From the NCBI RefSeq assembly GCF_019649055.1, contig NW_026570299.1, forward strand, positions 434,001-498,000: 64,000 nucleotides of DNA, in the 5' to 3' direction. Below are positions 1-11,450 of this stretch, one piece after another (within the stretch, counting starts at the first letter, position 1; each line of letters opens with the position of its first letter). The position numbers and the translations under genes are program-made. Below the pieces are notes generated by a model. It made no database searches. It was not told where the DNA came from and saw only the letters and a program-made list of their open reading frames with translations. This stretch comes from Paramacrobiotus metropolitanus (lineage: Eukaryota; Tardigrada; Eutardigrada; Parachela; Macrobiotidae).

Positions 1-2150
1 ATGCATAACCACTCATAAAAACAGTTTTCGCTTACTCGATAATATCATCATGGCTGTTTTGCGCGGAAATTACCGCTAGGAAAACCGGGAAATAAAGTGC
101 GATTTTCCACATAGCGCTGCCGCGTTATTTGAAGGGTTTCCGAAAAATCCGAAACTGATTCCCCATAACTGGAAAAAGCTGGAAATCACGGGACATTAAT
201 ACCGTGTTTCCGTAAACGCCAAGAGGTCCTGTGTGATGAGTGAGCGTAATAAATGCCAGCGATGACGATGCGCTATGGTTTTATGAGTGCTCCTTAGTTC
301 GGCTTAGGTAGCAGCAGTAACAGCCGCACCGCTCGTGTCGACCATTCTGATAAATTTGTCGTGCCTTGTTGACTTCGTCTGCTACGTGTGCGGTTTCACT
401 CCACTCCAGTAATCCGTCATGTGAAACGGGAAATTGGCTTAGAACACAGAAACTTCGCTTCGCAGTGATTATACTGTCACTGCCGGCCGTTATACGTACA
501 CGGTACACACAGTAAAACACGCACTCAATGTACTGCACTATATTTACTGCAGTACTCACGGAATGTGGCAACTGGCAATTCGGTAACAATTAATAATGCT
601 ATGTACTTGGTAACGTCCTTTCTACTTTTTCGTGCTACCGGTCGTACTTCTTACCTTAGTCGTTCAGTTAGCTGGGTGCTGCCAGCATCAAATGTAATGT
701 TATTAAAGCGGTACTTACTTATAACGGTATATCTGTATGCTACACATATCACAAGTCTCTACTCCATGTATTAACTTTTTACATCGATCAGAATTGAATC
801 GTTAAAGAGTGGCGTCGGTAAAGCGATGGTGTTTTTTTCAAATCCACTAAGAGATTTAAACACGCGTTAAGTATGGTTTCATTCCTTGGTGGCTGACGAG
901 AAAGCCAAGATGGATATATAAGATCCGAGCGTAATTACTTGATGTGTATTTGCTGCCAGACAGCAATTACTCCATTTGCCAAGGTTTCCTAGGAATATTC
1001 ATTTATTGAACGATTTCTTAGGTACTGTAATCAATCATTCGAATCATGCGTGTTTACCAAGATTTCGATGCTAAATTTTTTTCTGTGGACGCCGTTGCTT
1101 GTTCAAGTACTTATGATATTGTACTTCAATTCTCAGATGAACACCATGGGAAATACGGACGAGACCGGGCGTTTCTGGCGGCCATGGTTGTCGGTAAATT
1201 CACCCGTCTCTTGCACGTTGCAATTTTACCGAGAATCCGCTGTTAAATATGTTATATTCAGTTTTAACTTAAAGCAGACCCTTTTTAAAGGTATGATTTG
1301 CATCGGTTTTTTAGCAACACGCCATGAGTATGGACGACCCGAAAAACGGTCAATCTGCTTTTAGACTTTTCCGCCCAACCGATTCCACCCCGGACTGCAA
1401 GATGAACGTTCGCCATCGCACTGAATGGCGACCTAAAGGCAGTAAAGCATGGTTTCGCCCGTACTGCGAAAGGTCGTTTGGACGGCACTCCACGGCTCTG
1501 CGACATCTGCTGGGTGCACAAAATGATCAAACCTTTCCGTGCCGGATATATCGCGAGTATCAGGACTGTGCTATGACGAAGCTGGGAGGACGAACTTACG
1601 AAGGGTGGAGGGAAAGTGATACAAACCGTATGATCCCACTGCTTCCCAAAGATGTGGAAGAAGGTATGCAACTGCGTTATACGGCACAACACCAGAATAA
1701 AGTGCCAGTGTCGCACGATTCAGCCAACAGTTTTAGAGAAAAGGTTCCACTGACGTCAGCGAAAGGCTCTAGCATTGCCGAATCAGCATCACGTAAGCGT
1801 CGCTCGTCCAGTGCTTCAGTGGAAATACTGGATGTGGTCCAAAGATCGCCAGTCACGATGAAGAGCATGCAGCGTTTACCGGAGCTCAGTGCGGTTCAAA
1901 TGTCGATGGAGCCGGGCGACAGTTTCCTGGTTACGGTCTACAACGCTGACGGTACAACAGCTGCCCAGGTTACCGCATCCGCAGTTATATTTCCTCTTAT
2001 GGTTACCGTGGCGAGACAGTCAGCGTTCCTACCGTTCAATGCAGCCGCAGAGCACCATCTGCCTCGCCACACAGCGGAACACGCAATGAACTTTAGGGGT
2101 TTTCAACTATGAAAAAGAGCAAAATTTCCATCATAATCACAGCTTTCTGG
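1..2150. repeat. Segmental duplication, copy 1
   Basis: This block is repeated, diverged, at about 5147-7250. Visible matches include the stretch around 25-60 with that around 5147-5180, the stretch around 395-450 with that around 5495-5560, and the whole two-exon zinc-finger-like gene. Both copies lie in the same orientation and flank the minus-strand cathepsin B and chitin-binding genes. The first 1.1 kb contains no convincing coding exon in either copy; I read it as duplicated upstream DNA of the zinc-finger gene. Confidence 0.8.
1137..2112 (+). CDS. Zinc-finger-like protein, copy 1 (degenerate finger)
   Basis: Two exons, 1137-1241 and 1315-2112, joined in phase 0; the acceptor before the second exon is a T-rich TTTTTTAG. 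The start at 1137 is the first ATG of the exon, but the paralogue has GTG there and may have an earlier exon, so the true start is unsure. The protein (about 300 residues) contains RFWRPW near its start, one finger-like segment WFRPYCERSFG..ALRHL, the motif TKLGGRTYE, and a hydrophobic C-terminal part with PGDSFLVTV. The paralogue at 6248-7211 has WFCPYC; here the first cysteine is arginine, so the zinc site is broken. About 25 residues after the finger are also missing relative to the paralogue. I do not recognise the family; a DNA-binding role is only suggested. It looks like a decaying copy. Confidence 0.55.
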
Positions 2151-2694
2151 TGACTTGCTAGTGCGTGTATTGAGTTTTCTAATGAGTTTGTGAAATGATG
2201 TTTGTGCATTGTGTACCTTTCACCGGATGGTTAGATTGTGCAGATTGTGGAAACATAAAAGTCTGGCACCACCTCCCTGCAGTGATGCCAGACCATTACT
2301 TCAAGAATACTCAGATTACCAAACTTACTTTGTCCATACTTACTGTCCATGCTTACTTACCATGCTTACTGGGTACAGCGATGTATGCTGGGGTAGCACA
2401 AGCGTCGAAAGTATAGGAAAAAGGGTACTGCGTTGTACAGCTTTTAATCTATCGTAGTGAAAAGATGTATTAATTATTATCAGCCTACATAAATAATTAT
2501 TTGGTTTGCGTCACTTTACATCATGCTCTTCGTGTTTGTTCAGAGACCGCCAGGGCGACAGCACGACACCATGCCGCTCGCAACAGGTGTATTACCAACT
2601 GCAAAGTCTGCAACTAACCGTTTATTCGGACTTGCAACTTCAAGCTTTGAAATTAACACAGGTACAATAACACCATAAGAAACTTTTCACCGAT

Positions 2695-3170
2695 TTAGCA
2701 CCAGACAAAATCACTGGGCGGTGCACATTGCGCCTTTTCCGTGCGGAAATCGAACCACATCCCGGGCGGACAGGTCTGCACGGCCTGCTGCGGGGGGTTG
2801 ATGTTGGACCAGCAGTAGCACCAATACGGCTGGCACAGCCCCAGTCCGTACCACGTGTACGCCCCGCCCCGTCCCTGGCAGTTGGCCAGGTTGCACGCTT
2901 TGGCGAAGATGGCTGGAGGGGGCGACGGCCAGGACGTGTTGCTAAGAGGCGCGGGGGCCTTCGGCACGCAGAAGTTTTCGTTGGGGGCTTTGCACGACAG
3001 CGTGGATTTGTCGAAATACTGACCGACATCGCAGCGCTGCCACGTGGGCACTTTGTTCTGGCAGTTGCAGTAATTCTTGCTGCACGGACTCAGTTGGTAG
3101 TTGCCACCGGCTTTGTCGAAGCAGAACAGCGCGTCACAACGGTCATAACCTGGAAAGTTTTGGGGGCAAG
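2695..3170 (-). CDS. Chitin-binding (peritrophin-A/CBM14-like) protein, C-terminal exon
   Basis: Minus-strand exon of about 158 residues ending at a TAA at 2695-2697. It is very rich in cysteine and aromatic residues and reads as two chitin-binding type-2 (CBM14) modules: cysteine groups around FCFDK..SPC, NYCNC, QRCDVGQYFD and NENFC, then CNLANC, LCQPYWCYCW and CPPGMWFDF. The C-x-x-G-x-x-F-D element is the family hallmark. The frame closes at a TGA just upstream of a plausible acceptor near 3171 (CCTGAAAG), so at least one 5' exon must exist; I could not identify it before 3595. Such proteins bind chitin in cuticle or gut lining. The gene lies 430 bp downstream of the cathepsin B gene on the same strand; a direct splice between them fails on reading phase. 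Confidence 0.6.
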
Positions 3171-3595
3171 TTATACTTTCAGGAAACGTTTTTCAGGAGG
3201 ACAAAAAAGCTGCTTGAAAGACACCAACACCAGTATGGTGCGCAAGATTCGCTCTGAAGCTGAACTGAAAGCCAGCCTATTTCTGCTGTGACAGCATTAT
3301 GTAAATACTAAATACTGCATTCATTGTATTATAGTCAGTACTTGACACTGTTTGCAGTCTGTAACCGAGTTCTTTGCCACGAGCGTTCAATAATAGCTAT
3401 TTCTACCGTTCCCACATAAAGCAACGTAGATGATTACAAAAGTATTGACAAGTTGTAAGCAATAAATTAGTGCATTGTATTACCCATCGCTTAATTTACT
3501 CGGCGCAATTTGCGCCGCGTGTGCCGGTACCATAACACAGTCACAAATGACCAACGAAAGCTGCTTTATTTAGTAAAGGTGGCCGCTACAAACTG

Positions 3596-5105
3596 TTAAC
3601 ACGTACCAGCTGGGCGACCGGCTTTCCCGGGCGTTGTGAACGGCGTCGTTGTTGTTGTTGTCGTTGTTGTTGTTGTTGTCGTCGTCGTACTAGTAGGGGT
3701 CGACGGTCCGGAAGTGGTCGTGGTCTGCCGCGCGGTTCCCGTCATTAAATAATCCTCGATTCCCAAATGATTACTTCCCCGGAGGAACTTGAAGAACCCT
3801 CCAATCCCCCAACCAGTCCCCCAGGAATTGGCCACCAGCCAGTAATCTACGCCGTTCTCTGTGCCCCAGCCAATCAATCTGACCGCATGCCCACCTACCA
3901 AGTTGCCGGTGACGTGTTGGTACACACCCGATTGGTAGGAGTACAAATCTTGATACACTTGAATGACCGTCGTCATAGGCCCGTTGGACATGAGCTCAAA
4001 CTGGATCTGCTTAACGACGGATTCGTTTTCACGGATGTCGCAGCGCCACCGGTGGGACCGCTGGTGAACAGGTTGCCCATACCGTAATAAGAGTCACCTG
4101 CAGATAAAAGCGTTACGACGACTGTGACCAGGAAACATTTGGACTGTAAAAATAACTAATCACATTACCAAAAAATTTATCTTGAGCGTACGTTCTAGTG
4201 AACCCGGGGTTCCAGCAGGAGCTGTTGCAGTTGGCGGAAGTGGTAGCGGCCGCCTCAGTGGCGGTGAAAGCCTGGTACGGCATACAGCCCTGGTTGCTGC
4301 CGTAATCGCCACCAGTGACGAGGCCCTTGTTAATGAACATGGTGTATGGAACGTCCACGTAGCCCCCTTTACTGTAATGGTACATTCGAGTCATGTTGGC
4401 GCATTTACTTCTCAAAGTATTTATAGGTCCACTACAAAAATTACACTTACCACAAACTGCTGTTCCCTCCACTACACACCAACGGGTCCTGCACAGCGAG
4501 CTTCGTGTAAACGTTTTGTCCAGCCGATGCGATGCAGATGCGGTCCGATAGCACGGACACACCGGCATGCGCCTGCACAAAATGTATGGGTGTGACCTAA
4601 TTTTTAACCCGCGAAATCCGTTACAGTTTATGCAACATAGAATTCGTACATGAGATTAGTAATAATTAGTTAATTAGAAAACAGAAAAAAAGGCAGCCAA
4701 AAATATACCAGAGTTATACTATCATGTTGTAGAAGTCAAATAAAGCACATGTACTCGAAAGCTTCTCTACATGCACTGGATCAGGATGTACCATACGTAA
4801 AAAGCGCAAAATAGAATTGATTTACTCACCCAGCATGACCCGCACGCGCCTTGACTGCGAATCTCCTGGATGCTTTTGCAGTTGGGCCAATTAAGCCGCG
4901 CGTCGAACGACGGCGGCAGACTTAGCCGTGACAGCGTCGATTCTTTGCTGGGCGTTTTGCTGGGCTGTCTATTAATTTCCTGGAGCGACCGCCTTTGGGT
5001 GCCGGACATTTTGGCCAATGTGGCCATGTCGTACTTCGTTAGGCTGGACGGTCCGGCTTTCCAAGTACTAGCCGGCAAGTTCTTAACGTATCTAGTAATC
5101 CCGAA
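3596..5105 (-). CDS. Cathepsin B-like cysteine protease with Thr-rich C-terminal tail
   Basis: Papain-family (C1A) protease in at least four exons: about 5105-4830, 4572-4451, 4407-4169 and about 4102-3596. The propeptide end (STWKAG) is in the first exon. The catalytic cysteine lies in QGACGSCW, at the end of that exon. Exon 2 carries LSDRICIAS. Exon 3 carries INKGLVTGG. Exon 4 carries the catalytic histidine ([11 protein letters not shown]) and asparagine ([10 protein letters not shown]). The paired histidines of the cathepsin B occluding loop are absent, so carboxydipeptidase activity is unlikely. The C-terminus adds a tail with about 15 consecutive threonines from a GTT repeat. Near 4040 the frame must shift by one base to join the two parts of exon 4: a real lesion or an assembly error. 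The signal peptide exon is not seen; the duplicated block begins at 5147. AATAAA lies about 30 bp past the stop. Confidence 0.8.
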
Positions 5106-5146
5106 CAGTACTAATTAATTCCTCTTAAACAATAATCCCAACAATT

Positions 5147-7250
5147 TTCGCTTACTTGATAATATCATCATGGCTGCTTCGTGCGGACATAACCGCTGAG
5201 AAAACCGGGAAAATAATCGCGATTTGCCACATAGCACAGGCAGATTGCCGAAAATGGAATGGTGTCCGAAAATTCCAAAAACCTGATTTTCCATAACTGG
5301 CAAAAAGCTTTAAATTACCGGGCATTGATATCACGTTTCCGTAAACGTGAGAGGAGATTTTGATGAGTGCGCGCAAAACAAAGCCAGCAAGTATGCTGCA
5401 TTACGATTTCATAAGTTCTTCGGAGTTCGGCTCAGTAGTTGCCGCACCACGCGTGCCGGTCCATTCGGGTAAATATCTTGTTGTGGCTGCTAACGTGTGC
5501 GGTTTCACTCCACTTCAGATATCTGTCACGGGAAACGGGAAATTATCTTTGAACACAGAAACTTCGCAGCAATCATGCTGTCATCGCCGACCGTTGTACG
5601 CTGAATGTATTAAACAGACACTCACTCAGCGTATTTGCTGCTGTAATCGGAATGTGGCGGTCTCCAGATTCTTCTAATAATTATTATTTTTCCTGCTGCA
5701 CTTGACAAGTCGCGTCACGACGTATTGGTTACCAGTCGTACAGATACTTCTTACATAATTCTGTAGGTCGTTCTGTTAGCTAGCTGTTGTCTGCATCAAA
5801 CGAACAGCAAAATTAATAGAGCTATACTTACTGATTACGGTATATACAGTACATCATAACTGTACCGTAGTTGCGTTAATTTTTTATATCGAATCTTACT
5901 CAAGCCGTTACAGAGAGTTACGTCGCTAACGCGATCTTGTACTTTTAAATTCAATAATTCATCAAAAGATTGGAATCGGAGGACGTATTAATATGGTTTC
6001 ATTTTTTGGTGGCCGACGAGAGAGCTTAGATGGAGTTACTGCATTCGAACCTAACCGTTACTTGGTACGTACCTACTGCCAGTCAGCAGTCTTTTGTCCA
6101 GATTTCTTGGGAATATCCATTTATTGAGAGCGCAATTTCTGTCGAGAAATCCATTCCTATGTTGCGATTTTTCCGAGAATATGTATAGCTCTCAAGTGAA
6201 CCCTGCCCTTGTTAAGTAATGATAGATTTTGGTGTTCTACTTTTCAGGTGAACGTCAGGTGTAAAACGGACAAGAATAGCGGTCGTTTCTGGCGCCCGTG
6301 GGTGTCAGTAAATCCACCCGCATCTTGTGGTTTCACCGAGAATCCGATGGTAAGTTCTTGCAGCTTGAAGGTGGCGCCTTTTTTTTTAAATTTAATTATT
6401 ATGTTTTAATTTTCAGGTAAACTCCGTGAGAATGACAGAAAATAAAACCGCTCGATCCGCTCTCAGTGACGTCGTGCCCTTTGAAGCGTTCAGACGTTTC
6501 TACTCACCCGATTCCATCCCGGAATGTCAAATCACTGCTGTTCGCCGTCACACTATCAGGGAAACTAGAGGCCGTAGAGAATGGTTTTGCCCATACTGCG
6601 ACAAGTCGTTTGGACGGCGCTACTCGGCTCTGCGACATCTCTTCGGTGCCGAAATCGAAAACTGCGTTCCGTGTAGGATCTGGCGCAGTGGACTGCACGA
6701 TGCCGCAGACCGACAGGATTATCTGCATGGTCGGCTGCCGAAGAAATGTCTGTACTATCGCCATTACCAGGATTGTACGGAAACGAAGCTGGGAGGGCGA
6801 ACATACGCCGAGTGGAGGCAGTGCGATAAAAAGCGGATTATCCGATTGCATCCCAAAGATTTGGAAGAAGGCGTGCAACTGCGCAGTGGCGCACGACAGG
6901 AGCATAACTTGCCAGTGTCGGAGGATTTATGGGACAGTTTCGGTTTAACGGTGCCAGTGATGTCGACGAAACCCAATGTCGGTGCTCTAATCAAAAGCTC
7001 TTCGCCGATCACAATAAAGAGCATGCCGTGTTTACCGGAGCAGAGTGCGGTTAAAAGATCTTCGAAGCCGGGCGACACGTTCCTTGTCACGGTCAACAAC
7101 GCTAATGGTATAACAGCAGCCCAGGTTACCGTACCCGCGGATACCTTTCCTCTGCAGATCACTGTGCAGAGGAAATCAGCGTTCAGGCCGGTCACCCGAG
7201 CCAAAAAGTAACGATACAAAGCAGCATATGTCTCGCCATTCTACGGAACA
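5147..7250. repeat. Segmental duplication, copy 2
   Basis: Second copy of the 1-2150 block in the same orientation. The first kilobase (5147-6200) has no convincing exon. Divergence is clear (many substitutions and indels), so the duplication is not recent. Its left edge lies about 40 bp upstream of the first recognisable cathepsin B exon, so the duplication may have cut off the 5' end of that protease gene. Confidence 0.8.
6248..7211 (+). CDS. Zinc-finger-like protein, copy 2
   Basis: Two exons, 6248-6349 and 6417-7211, joined in phase 0 (ATG|GTAAGT donor, TTTTCAG acceptor). The first exon starts at an acceptor with GTG, so an upstream start exon is missing; the first ATG in the main exon is at 6432. 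The protein has RFWRPW, a complete CPYCDKSFG..ALRHL segment followed by further cysteines (ENCVPC and a later QDC), then TKLGGRTYAEW and a C-terminal segment with PGDTFLVTV. The C-x2-C-x12-H spacing matches a C2H2/C2HC finger except that the second histidine is not obvious. This copy looks intact; the 1137-2112 copy has lost the first cysteine and about 25 residues. Function unknown. Confidence 0.55.
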
Positions 7251-7659
7251 GCACGCGAATTTCGCTACAGATTCTCGATCACGAAAAGAAACAGTTATAT
7301 GTCATCAGAACCCCAGCCTTATGATGACTTGTTAGATCGTGCAGTGTGCTATTTGATGAGCTTGTGAAATGACGTTTTGTCGCTGTGTACAGAACACAAG
7401 CGCTTTTCCCGGTGATTTGTTTGTGGGTGTTAAATAAAACATGGTAAACAAAGTTGTGGGTGTTGCTGTTTGATTTTGTTTTGAAATACGCACCGAAAAA
7501 ATCCATAGTACATATTATACTCGTACAACTTGTACAACGTACTATGTATGTTAGCCATCAACGACCACAACAACATTTTTTACCGAAAATCACGGAGCCC
7601 TTTCCCAATGGCCACATTAAGAATAAATTAGGCAAGTACCCCGCAAGCCAGACATATAA

Positions 7660-8196
7660 TCACTCTTTTACAAGAATCTTGCACAGACCGCGACGAAGAT
7701 CTTTGACACTGAGTAACAAGGAAACCGGGTCGAGCACGGTCTGCAGTGAGCTGATTAGACTGGCGATGGGATACGCCGACAGGATAAATCTCTCGCCTCC
7801 GGCCATCTGCGTCACAATGATTGCTTGTTCCGGCAACCAGCAGACAATAGTCAACAGCGACAACAACGTCACGATGCGAAACGTCTCATTGGTCAACGAT
7901 CTTAGAACACAGTGCGTATTAGCCGTACTGTGTGATCGACCGTCGCGTATGACATTCTTCCGGCTCCGTATGTATTTGTAGAACAGATATGGATACGCCG
8001 CCACAATACACAACGGAAGAATGTAAAAGAGAACGTACGCAAAACCGTTTATGACCGAATCCGACTGCACTTTGTACCAGCAACCAAATCTTTGGACCGG
8101 ACGCGGTCGCACCTTCTCATTGGCCAGAATCTCATAGGAAAAAACGAATGCGGCATACTTTGCGCTGAGTACCGGTAAGTGGTATGCCGCAGCCAC
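7660..8196 (-). CDS. Rhodopsin-type GPCR, 3' part (TM5-TM7)
   Basis: Minus-strand coding segment of about 170 residues with three hydrophobic helices matching TM5 (VLFYILPLCIVAAYPYLFYK), TM6 (LLSLLTIVCWLPEQ) and TM7 ending in LDPVSLL. It lacks TM1-4. A plausible acceptor (GTACTCAG) precedes residue A at 8164, but the open frame continues a little further upstream. The natural partner is the TM1-4 segment at 9713-10246, 1.5 kb upstream on the same strand, but that segment runs into a TAG before any usable donor. Either the gene is broken or two remnants lie side by side. The stop is at 7660-7662. Confidence 0.65.
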   Translation of the reverse strand: MAAAYHLPVLSAKYAAFVFSYEILANEKVRPRPVQRFGCWYKVQSDSVINGFAYVLFYILPLCIVAAYPYLFYKYIRSRKNVIRDGRSHSTANTHCVLRSLTNETFRIVTLLSLLTIVCWLPEQAIIVTQMAGGERFILSAYPIASLISSLQTVLDPVSLLLSVKDLRRGLCKILVKE

Positions 8197-8564
8197 TTTT
8201 TAGGGCCATTAACTCTGAATAGGCTACCAAGAGTTGATATGCCGTGTGAGTCGCTTTAAAACGATTTCTATTGGCTAATGCTTACGAGCCAACCTCTTAC
8301 TGCTTTTCCCGTTCCTATTGGACGAGCTCTTGCTATTGCTATTGGGCAGCACAGCTGCTCCCATTGGCGGAATGTATGAAGGTGCCGTTTATATGCTCTT
8401 TGCGATTTGCTGGTTTCATAACGAATAATTTTCCTCCCACCCGCTTAAAATTATGATGTTGCATAAAGGCATTGATTTATTAAGAACAGTTTGATTATAT
8501 TATTGCATTATAGTTTTATAATTTTATTCACGTTTCCAGTACGGAGGTACGAGGGTCGGTATTG

Positions 8565-9395
8565 CAAACAGGAATTCCCGAGAAACATCAATTCAAGCGA
8601 GATTGTAGACTGAACCAATTCGGAGGACAAAATTAAGCACAACAAACAACAGTCATAAACTGAACGAAATATTCAGAGAGATATCTGGAAGCCAGTATCC
8701 TAATTAAAACATCAAATTGGAATTGGTCTTCGATGCCTTGATTAAAATCCAAACTGGTCTCAAACGGGAATTCCAGACGCCAGGTTACCTACAAGGCACA
8801 AACAGGGCACATTCACTACACTGGAAACCTTATTCCATTTTCAAACAAAATCATTTTCACACCAACGCCAGTCAGTTTTACATTTTTTATTTTGCATGCA
8901 GATGTAACTTACCGTTTTGATTTCATTCAGTAGAAGCGGCTTTCCCAGATTTAACTGCAAATGTAACGATGGAAATTCCCGGAATTCCTGTGGAGACAAT
9001 AAAACACAACTGCTGGATGCCAAGATTCATAGATGCACATAGATTTTCACCCAAATAAAATTTTATTAAAATTGCATTTGCAGGGCTTTACTTTTGTGAT
9101 GTTAAGCCATTATTTTGACAATAAGCAAAGTAGCACAAGCATATGTCAGGAATTCCCGCGGGATAAAAGAATTCTTACCAGAAAAATTTACCTTAAAGAG
9201 GACTGGCGCATCTTTTCGAAAAACGTGCTTTCTTGGTCGTGGAATTTGCCAGATAATTATTATCGTACGAGTTGCTGCCAAACAGCGAACCTCCAAATGA
9301 ACGCGATTCCATATTTTTATTGGCGTTTGTCGGTTGAAACTCCAAGTTCCTCAACATTATCGTTGACGAAAATCATCACAGGAATTCCCGAACAA
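8565..9395. promoter_or_regulatory. Cluster of GGGAATTCC motifs (kappaB-like)
   Basis: Six copies of GGAATTCC or the near-identical GGAAATTCCC lie within 820 bp: 8571, 8766, 8971, 8981, 9149 and 9381. The 8971 copy is a perfect GGRRNTTYCC-type NF-kappaB half-palindrome, and three copies read GGAATTCCCG. Surrounding sequence is not obviously repeated, which argues against a simple tandem array. The cluster sits between the two GPCR halves. Regulatory function is inference only. Confidence 0.3.
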
Positions 9396-9712
9396 CAGCA
9401 AACCACAAACAATCATATTCCAAAACACGACGGAAGCAAAAAGAACGTCAGGAACTAGATTCTATGGGTTTTTGAATTTGAAAGTTTAAAGTTTGACGTC
9501 CTAAAGCAGACTGCAACTACACAGTGCAGACGTTGGGTTTACAGTACTGGTTGCTACGGGACTGAATGTGAGTGTGCAAGACTGTACGTACAGACGTTCA
9601 AGTGGGCTGTACACGGCAGGCCGCTTGTTTGCAAGCCAATGGGAATTACAAAAACAACTAGGCTGCGGCATAGTCAGCCGCATAGTAACCGGCAAGTTAT
9701 GCCGCTTACCAC

Positions 9713-10246
9713 CTATCTATTATGCGCCCAGTCAAAATTTTGGCGTAAGCTCGATTTTCGTGTGAGAATCGCCGGGATGCCCAGAGCGTGTACACATAAA
9801 ACAACGCCCGCACACAGTCCCCAGGTAAACCACGGGCCATGGTGGTCTTTGTAGCTGATAGGAAAAGTCATGGCCCATACCCTGTTTATCGTGATCAGCG
9901 CGTGTGAACATAGACATAAACTGCGGATAAGTGTCGTTCCGTAGATACTGGCAATACAACCGGTGTCACCGGGGAAGAAGCGATTATTCAGCGTACCCAG
10001 ATTCGCAATAATGGTAAAGGGGAAGTAGAGTATGGTTTCTAGAATGTTGGAAATTAAGAGTGCGATGAGGTATCCGGAAAACGGCGAGCGAATACAGATA
10101 TTTGGTCGGATGACGTAGAACGTTAAGACTTGTGTATTCAGGAAAAAGGCAATAACGGCGATAATCAGACGAATGACGGCGAACATGCTCCATGTAATCT
10201 CGAAAGGAAACACCGTCCATGTGGAATTGGTGGAAGATTTATTCAT
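9713..10246 (-). pseudogene. Rhodopsin-type GPCR, 5' part (TM1-TM4), open end
   Basis: Starts at ATG 10246 with N-glycosylation sites (NKSS, NSTW) and encodes four hydrophobic helices: TM1, TM2 (LIALLISNILETILYF), TM3 ending in LITINRVWAM, and TM4 (LCAGVVLCVHALGIP). The NRVWA after TM3 replaces the usual DRY and matches the other GPCRs of this window (NRLWA, NRIWA). The frame ends at TAG 9713-9715 just after TM4, with no GT donor between TM4 and the stop; a GTAAGC lies a few bases past it. The helices TM5-7 are at 7660-8164. I read the pair as one receptor interrupted by 1.5 kb, probably not functional as it stands. Confidence 0.6.
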
Positions 10247-10259
10247 TATTCGCAAAAAT

Positions 10260-11440
10260 TCGTAGCCTTTTGCGGATCAAATAATGGCAAAATCGTAACG
10301 CTGAAAACGCGCATGTATATTGACCTGAGAAGATATAGAAACAAAGTTTAAAAATGCAACATCAAAAACGCAGGGTGCTATGAAACGGCTGGATAGACCC
10401 GTTCGACGATGCCGTTACTTTCGGTTGCATGAGCAGTTTCTGTATCCCAGGGCGAACCCGACTGTGTCTCTCTAACCAAGCAGCCGCTATACCAGCTTGC
10501 AGTTCAGCGAGGGAAGCTTCCTAATAATTATTATCACTGGCATTACTTCTGCTGTCTGTTTCCGGAAATTCGATATGTTTCGGCTGAACAGACTCTGTAA
10601 GAGCAGGCTTCTGTTTGTTTCTGTAATCAGAATTTGGAACTAACCGGAAGCGGTACATTTAGGCCTTGATAATTATCCTAAGCGGAATTGTTGTTTCTGC
10701 ATTTCCTCCAACATCGACGCAGTCTTACTGACACACAAGAAGCGCAACCATGCGCACGGTGAAGTGTAATTAGAGCGGCAAAGAAAGGTCAACGTAATTG
10801 CTAATTAGCAAAATATCGAGTAAAATTGTGCAGCGATTTGTCGTTTCAGTATATCCATTTAATTGGTTCGTCTACGATTTGTCAGCGTTTAAGACCGCTG
10901 GCTAATTCAGCTGAATAACATCTACCAGTTTCCGACTTTGGATTACTAGGACAGATTTTCCTAAAAAGCCCATATATTAGAAAGGAACAAGGAAAATTCT
11001 GGATTACGGTTTACTCCGTGCAAAGTGCAGTTTACGGAAAGTTTGTGATTTTCACGTACAAATATTTAGGACATATTCGCATTCCTTATCGGAAATGTAT
11101 CATCCGCAAAACAAAAACACACGCACGATCTTTCACCTCAGTGTTAAATAATTCCTTTGTTTTAAAGTAGTTTCTTCGCAGATGTTGGCGCTTTTGCGCA
11201 CCAAAAGCAGCGCACGGAGTGTTTACCCGATTAAAACAACTGAAAATCAATACTGTAAGCCCTTCCACAGGGTTCCATCAGCAAATTAAACACGGACTTC
11301 ATGGAAAATTAACTGATTATACAGTGTACATCTTGCCAGTTCCAATGGATACACCTTGTAAAACACAAGCTGGCATGAAGCAGATCGGTATTTGCCGGTA
11401 TCGACACTGTTCTTTCTGACGTGAACTTTCTTCCTCGCAT
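10260..11440. other. Intergenic, no gene seen
   Basis: No exon with recognisable protein similarity, no tRNA and no long repeat found on either strand. It presumably holds the promoters of the minus-strand receptor to the left and the plus-strand receptor to the right. Confidence 0.5.
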
Positions 11441-11450
11441 TTTTACAATC

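Noticed and set aside
2728-3291. 187-codon plus-strand open frame
   Set aside because: It is the antisense shadow of the chitin-binding exon, whose minus-strand frame shows clear CBM14 cysteine spacing; the plus frame has no recognisable domain.
3170-3610. Direct splice of the cathepsin B tail (GTACGT donor near 3604) to the chitin-binding exon
   Set aside because: The donor is phase 1, while the only acceptor after the upstream stop is phase 2; joining them gives a stop codon. A linking exon would be needed and none was found.
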